Source of the DNA: M3 sp045133615
GTDB lineage: Bacteria > Bacteroidota > Bacteroidia > Bacteroidales > Muribaculaceae
Length of the DNA stretch: 24,855 bases
NCBI GenBank assembly: GCA_045133615.1
Contig: JBGUUQ010000001.1
Location: 1 to 24,855, forward strand
Direction of reading: 5' to 3'
Positions 6,282 through 14,496 of this stretch are shown here, piece by piece. Made by a program: the position numbers and the translations under genes. How positions within the stretch are numbered: the stretch's first letter is position 1; every line of letters begins with the position of its first letter. The notes under the pieces are model-generated. The model was not told the origin of the DNA. It saw nothing but the letters and a program-made list of their open reading frames with translations, and did not search any database.

Positions 6282-7682
6282 ATGAAACACCAGCTTAAAA
6301 CACTTACCCGCACAATTCCCGCCGACCTCGAAACACCGGTGGGTATCTATCTGAAAATTCGCGATCTCTACACTCAAAGCGCGTTGCTCGAAAGCTCGGA
6401 CTACCACACAACGCAAAACAGCGTTTCATATATCGGAGTCGCCCCGATTGCATCTTTCAAAGTTAAAGATGAGACAATAACAATGAGCTATCCCGACGAA
6501 AGCGTCACGACAAAGGTGATTGATGACTCAACCGACGTGATTACAGAACTTCGCGGATATATCGACAGTTTTTCACCGTCGAAAAAGGAGGTCAATAACG
6601 GACTATTCGGCTATACGTCTTACGATGCCGTACGCTATTTCGAAAATATCAAAATTCAACCCAAAGACGCATGCTACGACGGGTTGCCCGACATGTTGTA
6701 TGTGCTCTATCGATATGTGATAGAGGTGAATCATTATAAAAATCAGATGACCGTCATCGAAAATCTACCCGACGGCGAAGAGAGCGGAACAGATGAAATA
6801 ATAGGGATAATCCATAACCATAATATGGCACAATATCCATTTCACGCATCAGACGACATCACATCGCCCGTGACCGATGATGAATACCGCCAAATGGTGA
6901 AACGCGGCATAAAGCATGCTCTGCGAGGCGATGTATTCCAAATTGTACTGTCGCGCCGATTCTCACAAGGATTTTCGGGAGATGAGTTCAATGTCTATCG
7001 GGCTTTGCGCTGCGTAAATCCCTCACCCTATCTGTTTTATTTCGACTTCGGGACATTCAAAGTGTTCGGTTCGTCTCCCGAAACCCATCTGCGTGTGCAA
7101 GATAGAAAAGCTTATATCGACCCGATTGCCGGGACATTCAAGCGCACAGGCAATGATTCACAGGACCATGAATTGGCCAAAGCTCTCCTCGCCGATGAGA
7201 AGGAGAATGCCGAACATATAATGCTCGTAGACCTTGCCCGCAACGACCTCAGCCGTTCCGGCGGGTCGGTGAATATCGAGTTTCTGCGACAGATACAATT
7301 CTACAGCCACGTAATCCACATGGTGTCGCGCGTCAGTGCCACTCTCCCACCCGATGCCGACATATTCCGGCTATTTGCCGACACATTTCCTGCCGGCACA
7401 CTAAGCGGAGCACCCAAAGTGAGAGCGATGCAGCTAATCGATGAAATCGAGCCGCACAACCGTATGGTCTACGGCGGATGTATCGGCTATATCGGTTTCA
7501 ACGGCAATCTCAACCAAGCAATCACCATACGCAGTTTCTTAAGCTACGGCAATCGACTCTATTCGCAAGCCGGAGCCGGCATAGTAGCCCACTCCGACCC
7601 CGACAAGGAGCTACAAGAGACCAACAATAAGCTCGGAGCATTGACCAAAGCGGTGAAATATGCAGAGGAATTCGGAAAATAA
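6282..7682 (+). CDS. trpE: Anthranilate synthase component I TrpE
   Basis: Makes anthranilate from chorismate with ammonia supplied by TrpG, the first committed step of the pathway. It is 466 aa. The N-terminal domain carries LLES (35-38), the element that in TrpE forms part of the tryptophan feedback site, so the enzyme is probably feedback inhibited. The chorismate-binding domain (about 195-460) shows GDVFQIVLSRRF (216-227), DPIAGTFKRTGN (280-291), LVDLARNDL (315-323), FPAGTLSGAPKV (369-380) and AGAGIVAHSDP (430-440). No Trp residues are present, fitting a Trp-biosynthetic enzyme. PabB is the alternative for this fold, but LLES and the neighbours favour TrpE. Confidence 0.96.
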   Translation: MKHQLKTLTRTIPADLETPVGIYLKIRDLYTQSALLESSDYHTTQNSVSYIGVAPIASFKVKDETITMSYPDESVTTKVIDDSTDVITELRGYIDSFSPSKKEVNNGLFGYTSYDAVRYFENIKIQPKDACYDGLPDMLYVLYRYVIEVNHYKNQMTVIENLPDGEESGTDEIIGIIHNHNMAQYPFHASDDITSPVTDDEYRQMVKRGIKHALRGDVFQIVLSRRFSQGFSGDEFNVYRALRCVNPSPYLFYFDFGTFKVFGSSPETHLRVQDRKAYIDPIAGTFKRTGNDSQDHELAKALLADEKENAEHIMLVDLARNDLSRSGGSVNIEFLRQIQFYSHVIHMVSRVSATLPPDADIFRLFADTFPAGTLSGAPKVRAMQLIDEIEPHNRMVYGGCIGYIGFNGNLNQAITIRSFLSYGNRLYSQAGAGIVAHSDPDKELQETNNKLGALTKAVKYAEEFGK

Positions 7683-7703
7683 CCCAATAAGCGATTAACG
7701 ACT

Positions 7704-8267
7704 ATGAAACTACTGATTCTTGACAATTACGACTCTTTTACATACAATATCGTACATGCCGTGCGCAAACTCGGCATTATTCCGGATGTGGTACGCAACG
7801 ACCGCATCAGTGTCGGCGATGCCGGCCGTTACGACAAGATAATCATATCTCCCGGACCGGGTATTCCTTCCGAAGCCGGAATGATGCCCAAAATACTGAA
7901 ATCGTATGCCCACAGCAAACCGATACTCGGCATCTGCCTCGGCGCACAAGCCATAGGCGAGTGTTTCGGCGCACGGTTGCTTAATCTGCCGAATGTGTAT
8001 CACGGTATTCAAACGCCAGTGTCAATCATTGCCGACGATTATATTTTCAACGGACTTCCGAAAGAGATTCTTGTCGGTCGCTATCACTCATGGGTGGTGG
8101 ACAAAGCAGAGCTGCCAAACGAGTTGGAGGTGACAGCCACCGATGCCGACGGCAGAATCATGGCATTGAGACATCGCCGATTCGATGTACATGGCGTGCA
8201 ATTCCATCCGGAGTCGATTCTGACTCCCGATGGAAGCAGTATCATCAAAAATTTTCTTACTCACTAA
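7704..8267 (+). CDS. trpG: Anthranilate synthase component II (glutamine amidotransferase) TrpG
   Basis: Class I glutamine amidotransferase that hydrolyses glutamine and channels ammonia to TrpE. It is 187 aa, the usual size for a stand-alone subunit that is not fused to TrpD. The triad is visible: nucleophile C78 in GICLGAQAIG, and H168 and E170 in QFHPES. The oxyanion region SPGPGIP (49-55) is present, and LDNYDSFTYNIV at the N-terminus is typical. The motif usually written HSL reads HSW here. PabA is almost identical in sequence; operon position supports the trp role, although it could serve both pathways if no other pabA exists in the genome. Confidence 0.96.
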   Translation: MKLLILDNYDSFTYNIVHAVRKLGIIPDVVRNDRISVGDAGRYDKIIISPGPGIPSEAGMMPKILKSYAHSKPILGICLGAQAIGECFGARLLNLPNVYHGIQTPVSIIADDYIFNGLPKEILVGRYHSWVVDKAELPNELEVTATDADGRIMALRHRRFDVHGVQFHPESILTPDGSSIIKNFLTH

Positions 8268-8279
8268 GTATTATCTTCG

Positions 8280-9275
8280 ATGAAAAATCTTCTATATAAA
8301 ATGTTTGAGCATAAAAACCTCACCCGCAACGAGGCTCGAGATGTGTTGCTCAACATTGCCGACGGACGCTATAACGACTGCCAACTGTCGGCGTTTATGA
8401 CAGTGTTTCTGATGCGTTCAATCACCACTGAAGAGTTAAGCGGGTTCCGCGATGCCCTACTGCTGCGCCGACATCCGGTGGACTTCGGCGATGTGAAAGC
8501 CATCGATATTGTAGGGACGGGAGGCGACGGAAAAAATACTTTCAACATCTCTACCGCCACTTGTTTCGTCGTAGCCGGGACAGGTCGCAAAGTGGTGAAG
8601 CATGGCAATTATGGAGCCAGTTCCATATCGGGGGCATCAAATGTGCTCGAACAACACGGGGTGTGCTTCAGCCGTGACATCGACCGTCTTCAACGGTCGC
8701 TCGAACTAAGCGGAGTGTGCTATCTTCATGCACCTTACTTTTCCCCTGCGCTTAAAAGTGTGGGCGGGGTGAGAAAATCGCTCGGAGTACGCACATTTTT
8801 CAATATGCTCGGACCATTAGTCAATCCTATGATGCCGCGTTACCAACTTCTCGGCGTGTATAATCTCAAACTGATGCGCTTATACAATTACATAGCGCAA
8901 AATGAAGGCATCAACTGCACTATCGTACATTCGCTTGACGGATATGACGAAGTGTCGCTGACATCTCCGTTTAAGGTGTCGTCGGCAGAAGGTGAACGGC
9001 TCTTCACACCGGAGGAGTTGGGATTTACACGCGCACGACAGGAGGAACTGTCGGGAGGAGCGACAGTAGAGGATGCCGCCGGAATATTCGACGATGTACT
9101 AAGCAATCGCGCATCGGACGCACAACGCAATTGCGTGATTGCAAATGCAGCATTTGCAATACGCACTCTTGAGCCGGAAGTGTCGGTGGCAGAAGCCTGT
9201 CGACAAGCCGAAGAATCAATCGTCAGCGGACGTGCTCTCGCATCATTCCAACGATTTGTAGAACTGAATAAATAA
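8280..9275 (+). CDS. trpD: Anthranilate phosphoribosyltransferase TrpD
   Basis: Transfers the phosphoribosyl group of PRPP to anthranilate. It is 331 aa, standard length. The PRPP-binding glycine loop GTGGDGKNTFNIST (79-92) and KHGN (107-110) are clear. The metal-binding Asp-Glu pair lies in DGYDEVSL (about residues 220-227). The small N-terminal helical domain (1-70) is complete. The start at 8280 is preferred over an internal ATG seven codons later because the N-terminal helix would be cut. No Trp residue is present. It lies 12 nt after trpG and 8 nt before trpC. Confidence 0.96.
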   Translation: MKNLLYKMFEHKNLTRNEARDVLLNIADGRYNDCQLSAFMTVFLMRSITTEELSGFRDALLLRRHPVDFGDVKAIDIVGTGGDGKNTFNISTATCFVVAGTGRKVVKHGNYGASSISGASNVLEQHGVCFSRDIDRLQRSLELSGVCYLHAPYFSPALKSVGGVRKSLGVRTFFNMLGPLVNPMMPRYQLLGVYNLKLMRLYNYIAQNEGINCTIVHSLDGYDEVSLTSPFKVSSAEGERLFTPEELGFTRARQEELSGGATVEDAAGIFDDVLSNRASDAQRNCVIANAAFAIRTLEPEVSVAEACRQAEESIVSGRALASFQRFVELNK

Positions 9276-9283
9276 TCACAATT

Positions 9284-10066
9284 ATGGGAAACATTCTTAA
9301 AGCCATCATAGAGAATAAGCGACGCGAAATCGCAGCAATGAAGCATCTGATTCCTACAGATCGACTTCGCAGCGAAGCGGAGGCATCGGAACGTGTAACG
9401 ATGTCGATGCGACAAGCCATTCTCGATAGTGCGACCGGCATTATTGCAGAATTCAAACGCCGCTCACCGTCGAGAGGGGAAATACACCCGAATGCCGATG
9501 TGGAAAGCATAGTGACAGGCTACCGCGACAACGGGGCGGCGGCGTGTTCGATACTCACCGATACGGCATTTTTCGGTGGCTCACTGTGCGACCTTGCCGT
9601 TGCTCGCAACTCGGTAGAGATACCTCTGCTCCGAAAAGATTTCATTATCGATGCATATCAGTTGTATCAAGCTCGAATTTTCGGAGCCGACGCAGTGTTG
9701 CTCATCGCATCGATTCTCTCCCGTGAGGAAATAGCGTCGCTCAATGATGAAGCTCATCGTCTCGGACTTGAAACACTCCTCGAATTACACTGCGAAGAGG
9801 AGGTCGGCAAGGTTATTGAGGGTGTAGACATGGTTGGTGTCAATAATCGGAATCTGTCGTCGTTTGTCACCGAACTTGACACTTCCAATCGTATGGCAGC
9901 GGCGTTGCCGACCGAGGTGGTAAAGGTGGCAGAAAGCGGCCTGCGCAGCCGAATGGAGGTAGAACGGCTGCGAGTGGCAGGCTACAATGGATTTTTAATC
10001 GGCGAAACGTTCATGAAGGAGCCGGACCCCGGCTCGGCTTTAAAAAGATTTTTGCATGACTCCTGA
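9284..10066 (+). CDS. trpC: Indole-3-glycerol phosphate synthase TrpC
   Basis: Ring-closing decarboxylation of CdRP to indole-3-glycerol phosphate by a (beta/alpha)8 barrel. It is 260 aa, the monofunctional form, with TrpF as a separate gene. Recognisable elements: IIAEFKRRSPSRG (53-65, with the catalytic Lys), SILTD and the FFGGS loop, LLRKDFIIDAYQLYQAR (with the second conserved Lys), a GVNNRNL segment near residues 185-191, and VAESGLRS near the C-terminus. Its 3' end overlaps the start of trpF by 11 nt, so translation is probably coupled. No Trp residues. Confidence 0.97.
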   Translation: MGNILKAIIENKRREIAAMKHLIPTDRLRSEAEASERVTMSMRQAILDSATGIIAEFKRRSPSRGEIHPNADVESIVTGYRDNGAAACSILTDTAFFGGSLCDLAVARNSVEIPLLRKDFIIDAYQLYQARIFGADAVLLIASILSREEIASLNDEAHRLGLETLLELHCEEEVGKVIEGVDMVGVNNRNLSSFVTELDTSNRMAAALPTEVVKVAESGLRSRMEVERLRVAGYNGFLIGETFMKEPDPGSALKRFLHDS

Positions 10067-10694
10067 CTTTATAATCAAAGTGTGCGGAATGTGTCACGAA
10101 AGCAACATCCGCGAAGTCGCGGCATTGTCGCCGACTATGATGGGCTTTATATTCCACAGTCAATCTCCGCGATATGCAGAAAGACTTGCGCCGGAAATTG
10201 TCAAGACGTTACCATCGGGAATCTCTCCGGTGGGTGTTTTCGTGAATACACCGATAATGGAAGTTGACCGCGTGTGCCAACGCTACGGAATATCCACCGT
10301 ACAACTTCACGGCGACGAGTCGCCTGATGACTGCGCCACACTTCGCTCAATGGGGTATCGTGTGATTAAAACATTCGGCATTTCGGATACAGTGGATTGG
10401 CGGGCAATATCCCGCTATGAAAACGTTGCAGACATGTTTCTTTTCGACACTAAGACTGCCTCTCGCGGAGGGAGCGGCAAGAAGTTCGGATGGCATTTGC
10501 TCTCCGACTATCCATCGGAAATCCCTTACATATTGAGCGGAGGCATATCTGCATCCGACTGCGATGCCATAACGCATGCCCGGCTGCCGAAGATGGCAGG
10601 CGTAGACTTAAACAGTCGATTCGAGACTTCTCCGGGGGTAAAAGATGTGCAGCGCCTTCACTCATTTATTGTTTCACTTCGTAAATCAATCTAA
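10056..10694 (+). CDS. trpF: Phosphoribosylanthranilate isomerase TrpF
   Basis: Amadori rearrangement of phosphoribosylanthranilate to CdRP. It is 212 aa, the usual size for the monofunctional enzyme. The general base Cys is C10 in KVCGM and the general acid Asp is D131 in LFDTKT. The phosphate-binding loops ILSGGIS (159-165) and GVDLNSRFE (182-190) are intact. The start lies inside the end of trpC (11-nt overlap), and trpA follows after 2 nt. Two Trp residues (W114, W146), the highest count among the seven enzymes. Confidence 0.96.
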   Translation: MTPDFIIKVCGMCHESNIREVAALSPTMMGFIFHSQSPRYAERLAPEIVKTLPSGISPVGVFVNTPIMEVDRVCQRYGISTVQLHGDESPDDCATLRSMGYRVIKTFGISDTVDWRAISRYENVADMFLFDTKTASRGGSGKKFGWHLLSDYPSEIPYILSGGISASDCDAITHARLPKMAGVDLNSRFETSPGVKDVQRLHSFIVSLRKSI

Positions 10695-10696
10695 AA

Positions 10697-11476
10697 ATGA
10701 ATCGTTTACAATCTCTTTTCTATCGCAAAAACAATGATTTGCTTTCAGTATATTTCACTGCCGGATTTCCCGCTCTCAACGACACAGCTCCGATAATCGC
10801 GGAACTTGCCGCGCAAGGAGTGGATATGATAGAAATCGGCATCCCATTTTCCGACCCGATGGCCGACGGAGTCGTGATACAACAAAGCAGTACCGCGGCT
10901 CTTCGCAACGGCATGACCTTGCCATTACTGCTTGAACAGGCGGCTTCTGCCCGCCAAGCGGCCGGAGATACACCAATCATCCTCATGGGCTATCTCAATC
11001 CGATGATGCAATACGGCATTGAGGCTCTTTTTGCGCGATGCAAAGAGGTGGGCATCGATGCGCTGATAATTCCCGACTTACCTTTCGGCGACTATCTGCG
11101 CGACTACAAACCGCTTTGCGACCGCTACGATCTGCCAATTATCATGCTTATCACTCCGGAGACATCAGATGAACGCATCCGCCTTATCGATGAACATTGC
11201 TCCGGATTCATTTATATGGTATCGTCGGCCTCAACCACAGGGACCAAAGATTCATTCAACGAGAAGCAACTTGATTATTTCAAACGCATATCGGAATTGT
11301 CGCTAAAGCATAACAGACTTATCGGTTTCGGCATATCGAATCCCGATACATACCGAGCCGCATGCCAATATTCGTCGGGGGGTATTATAGGTTCATTATT
11401 CATCAAATGCCTTGAGCGTAATGCCACCATAGCGGCAGCGGTAGCCGACCTATTGAAAAGCATAGGCAAAAAATAA
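10697..11476 (+). CDS. trpA: Tryptophan synthase alpha chain TrpA
   Basis: Cleaves indole-3-glycerol phosphate to indole and glyceraldehyde 3-phosphate; indole is channelled to TrpB. It is 259 aa. Catalytic E46 (IEIG) and D57 (ADG) are in place within EIGIPFSDPMADG, and the MGYLNP segment (94-99) and the SSAST-TG phosphate loop region (about 176-182) are recognisable. No Trp residues. It is the last trp gene. I see no intrinsic terminator between its stop and the tRNA-Ser promoter 22 nt further on, so some trp transcripts may run into the tRNA gene. Confidence 0.97.
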   Translation: MNRLQSLFYRKNNDLLSVYFTAGFPALNDTAPIIAELAAQGVDMIEIGIPFSDPMADGVVIQQSSTAALRNGMTLPLLLEQAASARQAAGDTPIILMGYLNPMMQYGIEALFARCKEVGIDALIIPDLPFGDYLRDYKPLCDRYDLPIIMLITPETSDERIRLIDEHCSGFIYMVSSASTTGTKDSFNEKQLDYFKRISELSLKHNRLIGFGISNPDTYRAACQYSSGGIIGSLFIKCLERNATIAAAVADLLKSIGKK

Positions 11477-11498
11477 TCCGAATTTTCCGCCCACGAAG

Positions 11499-11529
11499 TT
11501 TGTCGGTATCGAAAAATATTGTAATTTTG
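11499..11529 (+). promoter_or_regulatory. Promoter of tRNA-Ser
   Basis: TTTG at 11499-11502 and TAATTTTG at 11522-11529 with 19 bases between match the Bacteroidota consensus exactly. Transcription would begin near 11535, giving a 5' leader of about 16 nt that holds a six-pair hairpin (11534-11549). Confidence 0.75.
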
Positions 11530-11550
11530 CCCCTCGATTCCACAATCGAA

Positions 11551-11637
11551 GGAAAGATGCCGGAGTGGACGATCGGGGCGGTCTCGAAAACCGTTGTCCT
11601 CTTATGGGGACCCAGGGTTCGAATCCCTGTCTTTCCG
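11551..11637 (+). tRNA. tRNA-Ser, anticodon CGA
   Basis: The acceptor stem GGAAAGA (11551-11557) pairs with TCTTTCC (11630-11636), followed by G as discriminator, typical of tRNA-Ser. The anticodon loop reads CTCGAAA, giving CGA, which reads UCG. A six-pair variable arm (GTCCTC / GGGGAC) makes it a class II tRNA, and the T loop GTTCGAATC is canonical. CCA is not encoded. Length is about 87 nt. Confidence 0.93.
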
Positions 11638-11671
11638 CAAAATCGCTTGCCAAGCAAGTTCACACAAAACC

Positions 11672-11719
11672 AAACACTCGGTTCCGACGCCTCATTTCGG
11701 GCAACGAAACCGAGTGTTT
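11672..11719 (+). terminator. Long-loop hairpin after tRNA-Ser
   Basis: AAACACTCGGTT (11672-11683) is an exact inverted match of AACCGAGTGTTT (11708-11719), a 12-pair stem with a 24-base loop. The T tract after it is short and interrupted (TTTAGTTTATAG). It probably ends the tRNA-Ser (and any trp read-through) transcript, but the large loop makes this less certain than the other terminators here. Confidence 0.5.
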
Positions 11720-11750
11720 AGTTTATAGTCGAGAATTGAGCGTTTTTGAT

Positions 11751-11792
11751 AAAAAAGCAACGCTTTCCCCAAAAAGATGGAAAGCGTTGCTT
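11751..11792 (-). terminator. Intrinsic terminator of maeB
   Basis: A perfect 14-pair stem (11755-11768 with 11779-11792) and a ten-base loop. On the minus strand it is followed by six T in a row (complement of the A run 11751-11756). It lies about 20 nt after the maeB stop codon and faces the tRNA-Ser hairpin. Confidence 0.85.
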
Positions 11793-11814
11793 GTATTTAT
11801 TTGCGTGTGTAGCG

Positions 11815-14115
11815 TTACTTATCGTAGCGGTTGCACTCGTCGCCTACCTTTTCGAGAACAGCGGCATCAAGTACGGCAATAGTGGTCAGATTGACAATAT
11901 CGCGTACTGATGAATCCACGTTGATAAAGTGGATAGGCTTGTTAAGACCGATTTGGATCGGGCCGATGGATTCTGCCACGCCAAATTCGAGCATCATGCG
12001 ATATGCTGTGTTGGCTGCGCTAAGATTGGGGAAGATGAGCGTATTTACATCCTGACCTTTCAAGCGAGAGAATGGGAAGCTGGCATCGCGCAACTCTTTG
12101 TTGAGTGCATAGTGTACCTGCATTTCTCCGTCGATAGGCAATTCGGGATAAAGTGCCTGCATCTTTTCCACTACATTATGAACGGCTTGACATTCATCTT
12201 CCTTGTTGGAACCGAAGTTGCTATATGATACCATTGCCATTACGGGATCGTGAGCGAAGTACTCTACAGAGTAACGGGCAAGACGTGCGATATCGAGCAG
12301 TGTGTCTTCGTCGTTGTTCTGATTGATCATTGTATCGGCAAGGAAGTATGTACCGCGCTTGGTGTTCATGATATGCATTGTAGCAAAGTGCTTGTAGCTC
12401 GGACGGATACCTACCACTTCTTTGGCGATTTCGCCGGTAGAGTGGCTACCGGAGTATGTACCGGCAATAAATGCATCGGCTTCACCAGTTTCAACCATCA
12501 TCATACCGAAATAGTTGCGGTCGAACATCTTTTCGAGAGCTTCGGGGTATGTCACGCCGTCGCGCTGACGCTTTTCGGCGAGGATGGCGGCATAACGGCT
12601 GCGACGTTCGGCTTCGCGGTCGTGACGAAGGTTGACGATTTGTATTCCTTCGATGTTGATGCCAAGACGAGAGGCACGCTTTTCAATCATTTCTTCATTA
12701 CCAAGAAGAATAGGAGTACAGATGCCTGAACGATAAGAAGAAACGGCTGCACGGAGCATGTTGTCGGTGTTGGCTTCGGCAAATACCACGCGCTTGGGAT
12801 TGCATTTCGCTTCTTCGGTGAAACGACGCATGAGCTTATTGTCGTAGCCCATGAGTTGACGGAGCTTTTCGTTGTAGGCATCCCAATCGGTGATGGGACG
12901 CTGAGCGACACCGCTTTCCATCGCTCCGCGAGCTACGGCGGGGGCAACGGTGGTGAGCAAACGGGGGTCGAGCGGCTTCGGAAGGATATAATCCTTACCG
13001 AACTTCAATTCCGTCATATTGTAAGCAGCATTCACTACCGAGGGAACAGGTTGCTTGGCAAGGTCGGCGATTGCGCGAACGGCAGAAAGCTTCATTGCCT
13101 CGTTGATAGCAGTAGCTCCTGAGTCAAGTGCACCACGGAATATATAGGGGAAACCGAGAACGTTGTTGATCTGGTTGGGATAATCAGAACGTCCGGTAGC
13201 AAAAATCAAGTCGGGACGAGAAGCGATGGCTTTGTCATAAGCGATTTCGGGGTCGGGGTTCGCAAGTGCGAATACGATGGGGTTGGGAGCCATCGACTGA
13301 ACCATCTCAGTGGTAACGACGTCCTTAACAGAAAGGCCGAGGAATACGTCGGCATTTTTCATTGCATCGGCGAGAGTGTCGATGTCGCGGTCGGTGGCAA
13401 ATTCCATCTTCTGCGCGTTGAGGTTGGTGCGCTTCTTGTTGAGTACGCCCTTAGAGTCGCACATCACTACATTTTCGGGACGAACACCGAGAGCGATGTA
13501 AAGGCGGGTACAAGAGACAGCAGCCGCACCGGCACCGTTTACGACGAGACGCACGTCTTCAATCTTCTTGCCTTGAATCTCAAGAGCATTGAGGAGACCG
13601 GCAGCCGAGATGATGGCTGTACCGTGCTGGTCGTCGTGCATGATGGGTATATCACATTCAGCTTTAAGACGTTGCTCGATTTCAAAACATTCGGGAGCCT
13701 TGATGTCTTCGAGGTTGATACCGCCGAATGTGGGAGCAATGGCCTTTACTATCTGGATGAACTTTTCGGGATCTTTTTCGTTTACTTCGACATCGAAGCA
13801 ATCAATACCTGCAAAAATTTTGAAAAGCAAAGCCTTTCCTTCCATCACCGGCTTGCCGGCAAGAGCACCGATATCACCAAGACCGAGCACGGCTGTACCG
13901 TTGGAGATAACAGCGACAAGATTACCCTTGTTGGTGTATTCATACGAGTCCTGAGGATTTGCTTCGATTTCCTTACAGGGATAAGCAACGCCGGGTGAAT
14001 AGGCGAGAGCGAGGTCGTTTTGCGACGAATAAGGCTTAGTGGGGACTATCTCAGTTTTGCCGGGTTTCCCCATGCGGTGATAGTCGAGAGCCTGTTCTTT
14101 AATACCGTTTGACAT
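11815..14115 (-). CDS. maeB: NADP-type malic enzyme with phosphotransacetylase-like C-terminal domain
   Basis: Oxidative decarboxylation of malate to pyruvate and CO2 with formation of NAD(P)H. It is 766 aa, the normal length of the MaeB fusion type. The N-terminal malic domain has Y39 in LAYSPGVAYPC, the catalytic Lys K94 in GKALLFK, and metal ligands in NLEDI (E136-D137) and HDDQHGT (161-167). The nucleotide-binding GAGAAA (194-199) follows. Residues about 436-766 form a phosphate acetyltransferase-like domain. In characterised MaeB proteins that domain is thought to mediate acetyl-CoA regulation rather than catalysis; its activity here cannot be judged. Monocistronic on the minus strand with its own terminator and a probable own promoter. 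Confidence 0.96.
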   Translation of the reverse strand: MSNGIKEQALDYHRMGKPGKTEIVPTKPYSSQNDLALAYSPGVAYPCKEIEANPQDSYEYTNKGNLVAVISNGTAVLGLGDIGALAGKPVMEGKALLFKIFAGIDCFDVEVNEKDPEKFIQIVKAIAPTFGGINLEDIKAPECFEIEQRLKAECDIPIMHDDQHGTAIISAAGLLNALEIQGKKIEDVRLVVNGAGAAAVSCTRLYIALGVRPENVVMCDSKGVLNKKRTNLNAQKMEFATDRDIDTLADAMKNADVFLGLSVKDVVTTEMVQSMAPNPIVFALANPDPEIAYDKAIASRPDLIFATGRSDYPNQINNVLGFPYIFRGALDSGATAINEAMKLSAVRAIADLAKQPVPSVVNAAYNMTELKFGKDYILPKPLDPRLLTTVAPAVARGAMESGVAQRPITDWDAYNEKLRQLMGYDNKLMRRFTEEAKCNPKRVVFAEANTDNMLRAAVSSYRSGICTPILLGNEEMIEKRASRLGINIEGIQIVNLRHDREAERRSRYAAILAEKRQRDGVTYPEALEKMFDRNYFGMMMVETGEADAFIAGTYSGSHSTGEIAKEVVGIRPSYKHFATMHIMNTKRGTYFLADTMINQNNDEDTLLDIARLARYSVEYFAHDPVMAMVSYSNFGSNKEDECQAVHNVVEKMQALYPELPIDGEMQVHYALNKELRDASFPFSRLKGQDVNTLIFPNLSAANTAYRMMLEFGVAESIGPIQIGLNKPIHFINVDSSVRDIVNLTTIAVLDAAVLEKVGDECNRYDK

Positions 14116-14148
14116 AATATATCTTTTTCCTTAGAAATAATTTTTTTG

Positions 14149-14156
14149 CAAAAGTA
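14149..14156 (-). promoter_or_regulatory. Candidate -7 element of maeB
   Basis: On the minus strand the sequence reads TACTTTTG (14156-14149), a match to TAnnTTTG. No TTTG is found 19-23 bases upstream, so only the -7 part is supported. Transcription would start near 14143, about 28 nt before the ATG. Confidence 0.4.
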
Positions 14157-14378
14157 GTGCTTTTATTTGAAAATATATAGTTTTTTGTGATTTTTTTGTT
14201 TACAAATTATCACAAAACAATCGAAAAAGATGTCATTTTTCCGTCCGACAGGCATTTTTTGCGACATTCCTCTGTTTTAGCAAGGTAATAATCGGAATCC
14301 CCCTATTTGGTCGTATTTATTCCAAAAATCGCAAAAGTTTTCCATTTAGTACATTTTATATACCTTAACTCCATTTTA

Positions 14379-14411
14379 ATTGGCAGATTTTAGGATTTTT
14401 CCGTAAGTTTG
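14379..14411 (+). promoter_or_regulatory. Candidate promoter of the RND efflux operon
   Basis: TAAGTTTG at 14404-14411 matches the -7 consensus. ATTG at 14379-14382, 21 bases upstream, matches three of four bases of the -33 element. The predicted 5' untranslated leader is about 80 nt. No repressor site is evident. Confidence 0.45.
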
Positions 14412-14496
14412 TCTTATATTTTATCTTAAATGAAGCATTGCATTCCAAGCAGGAGTTGCAATCAAGCCTTGAGAATAATAAAAAACTATATAAATT

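Larger units (their letters stand above)
14116..14496. other. Divergent AT-rich intergenic region between maeB and the efflux operon
   Basis: 381 bases without a gene. It holds a likely -7 element for maeB at the left end and a likely promoter for the efflux operon at 14379-14411. The rest is AT rich with no clear repeat, hairpin or operator that I can support. A frame starting near 14430 overlaps the signal peptide of the efflux gene out of frame and is not credible. Confidence 0.7.
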
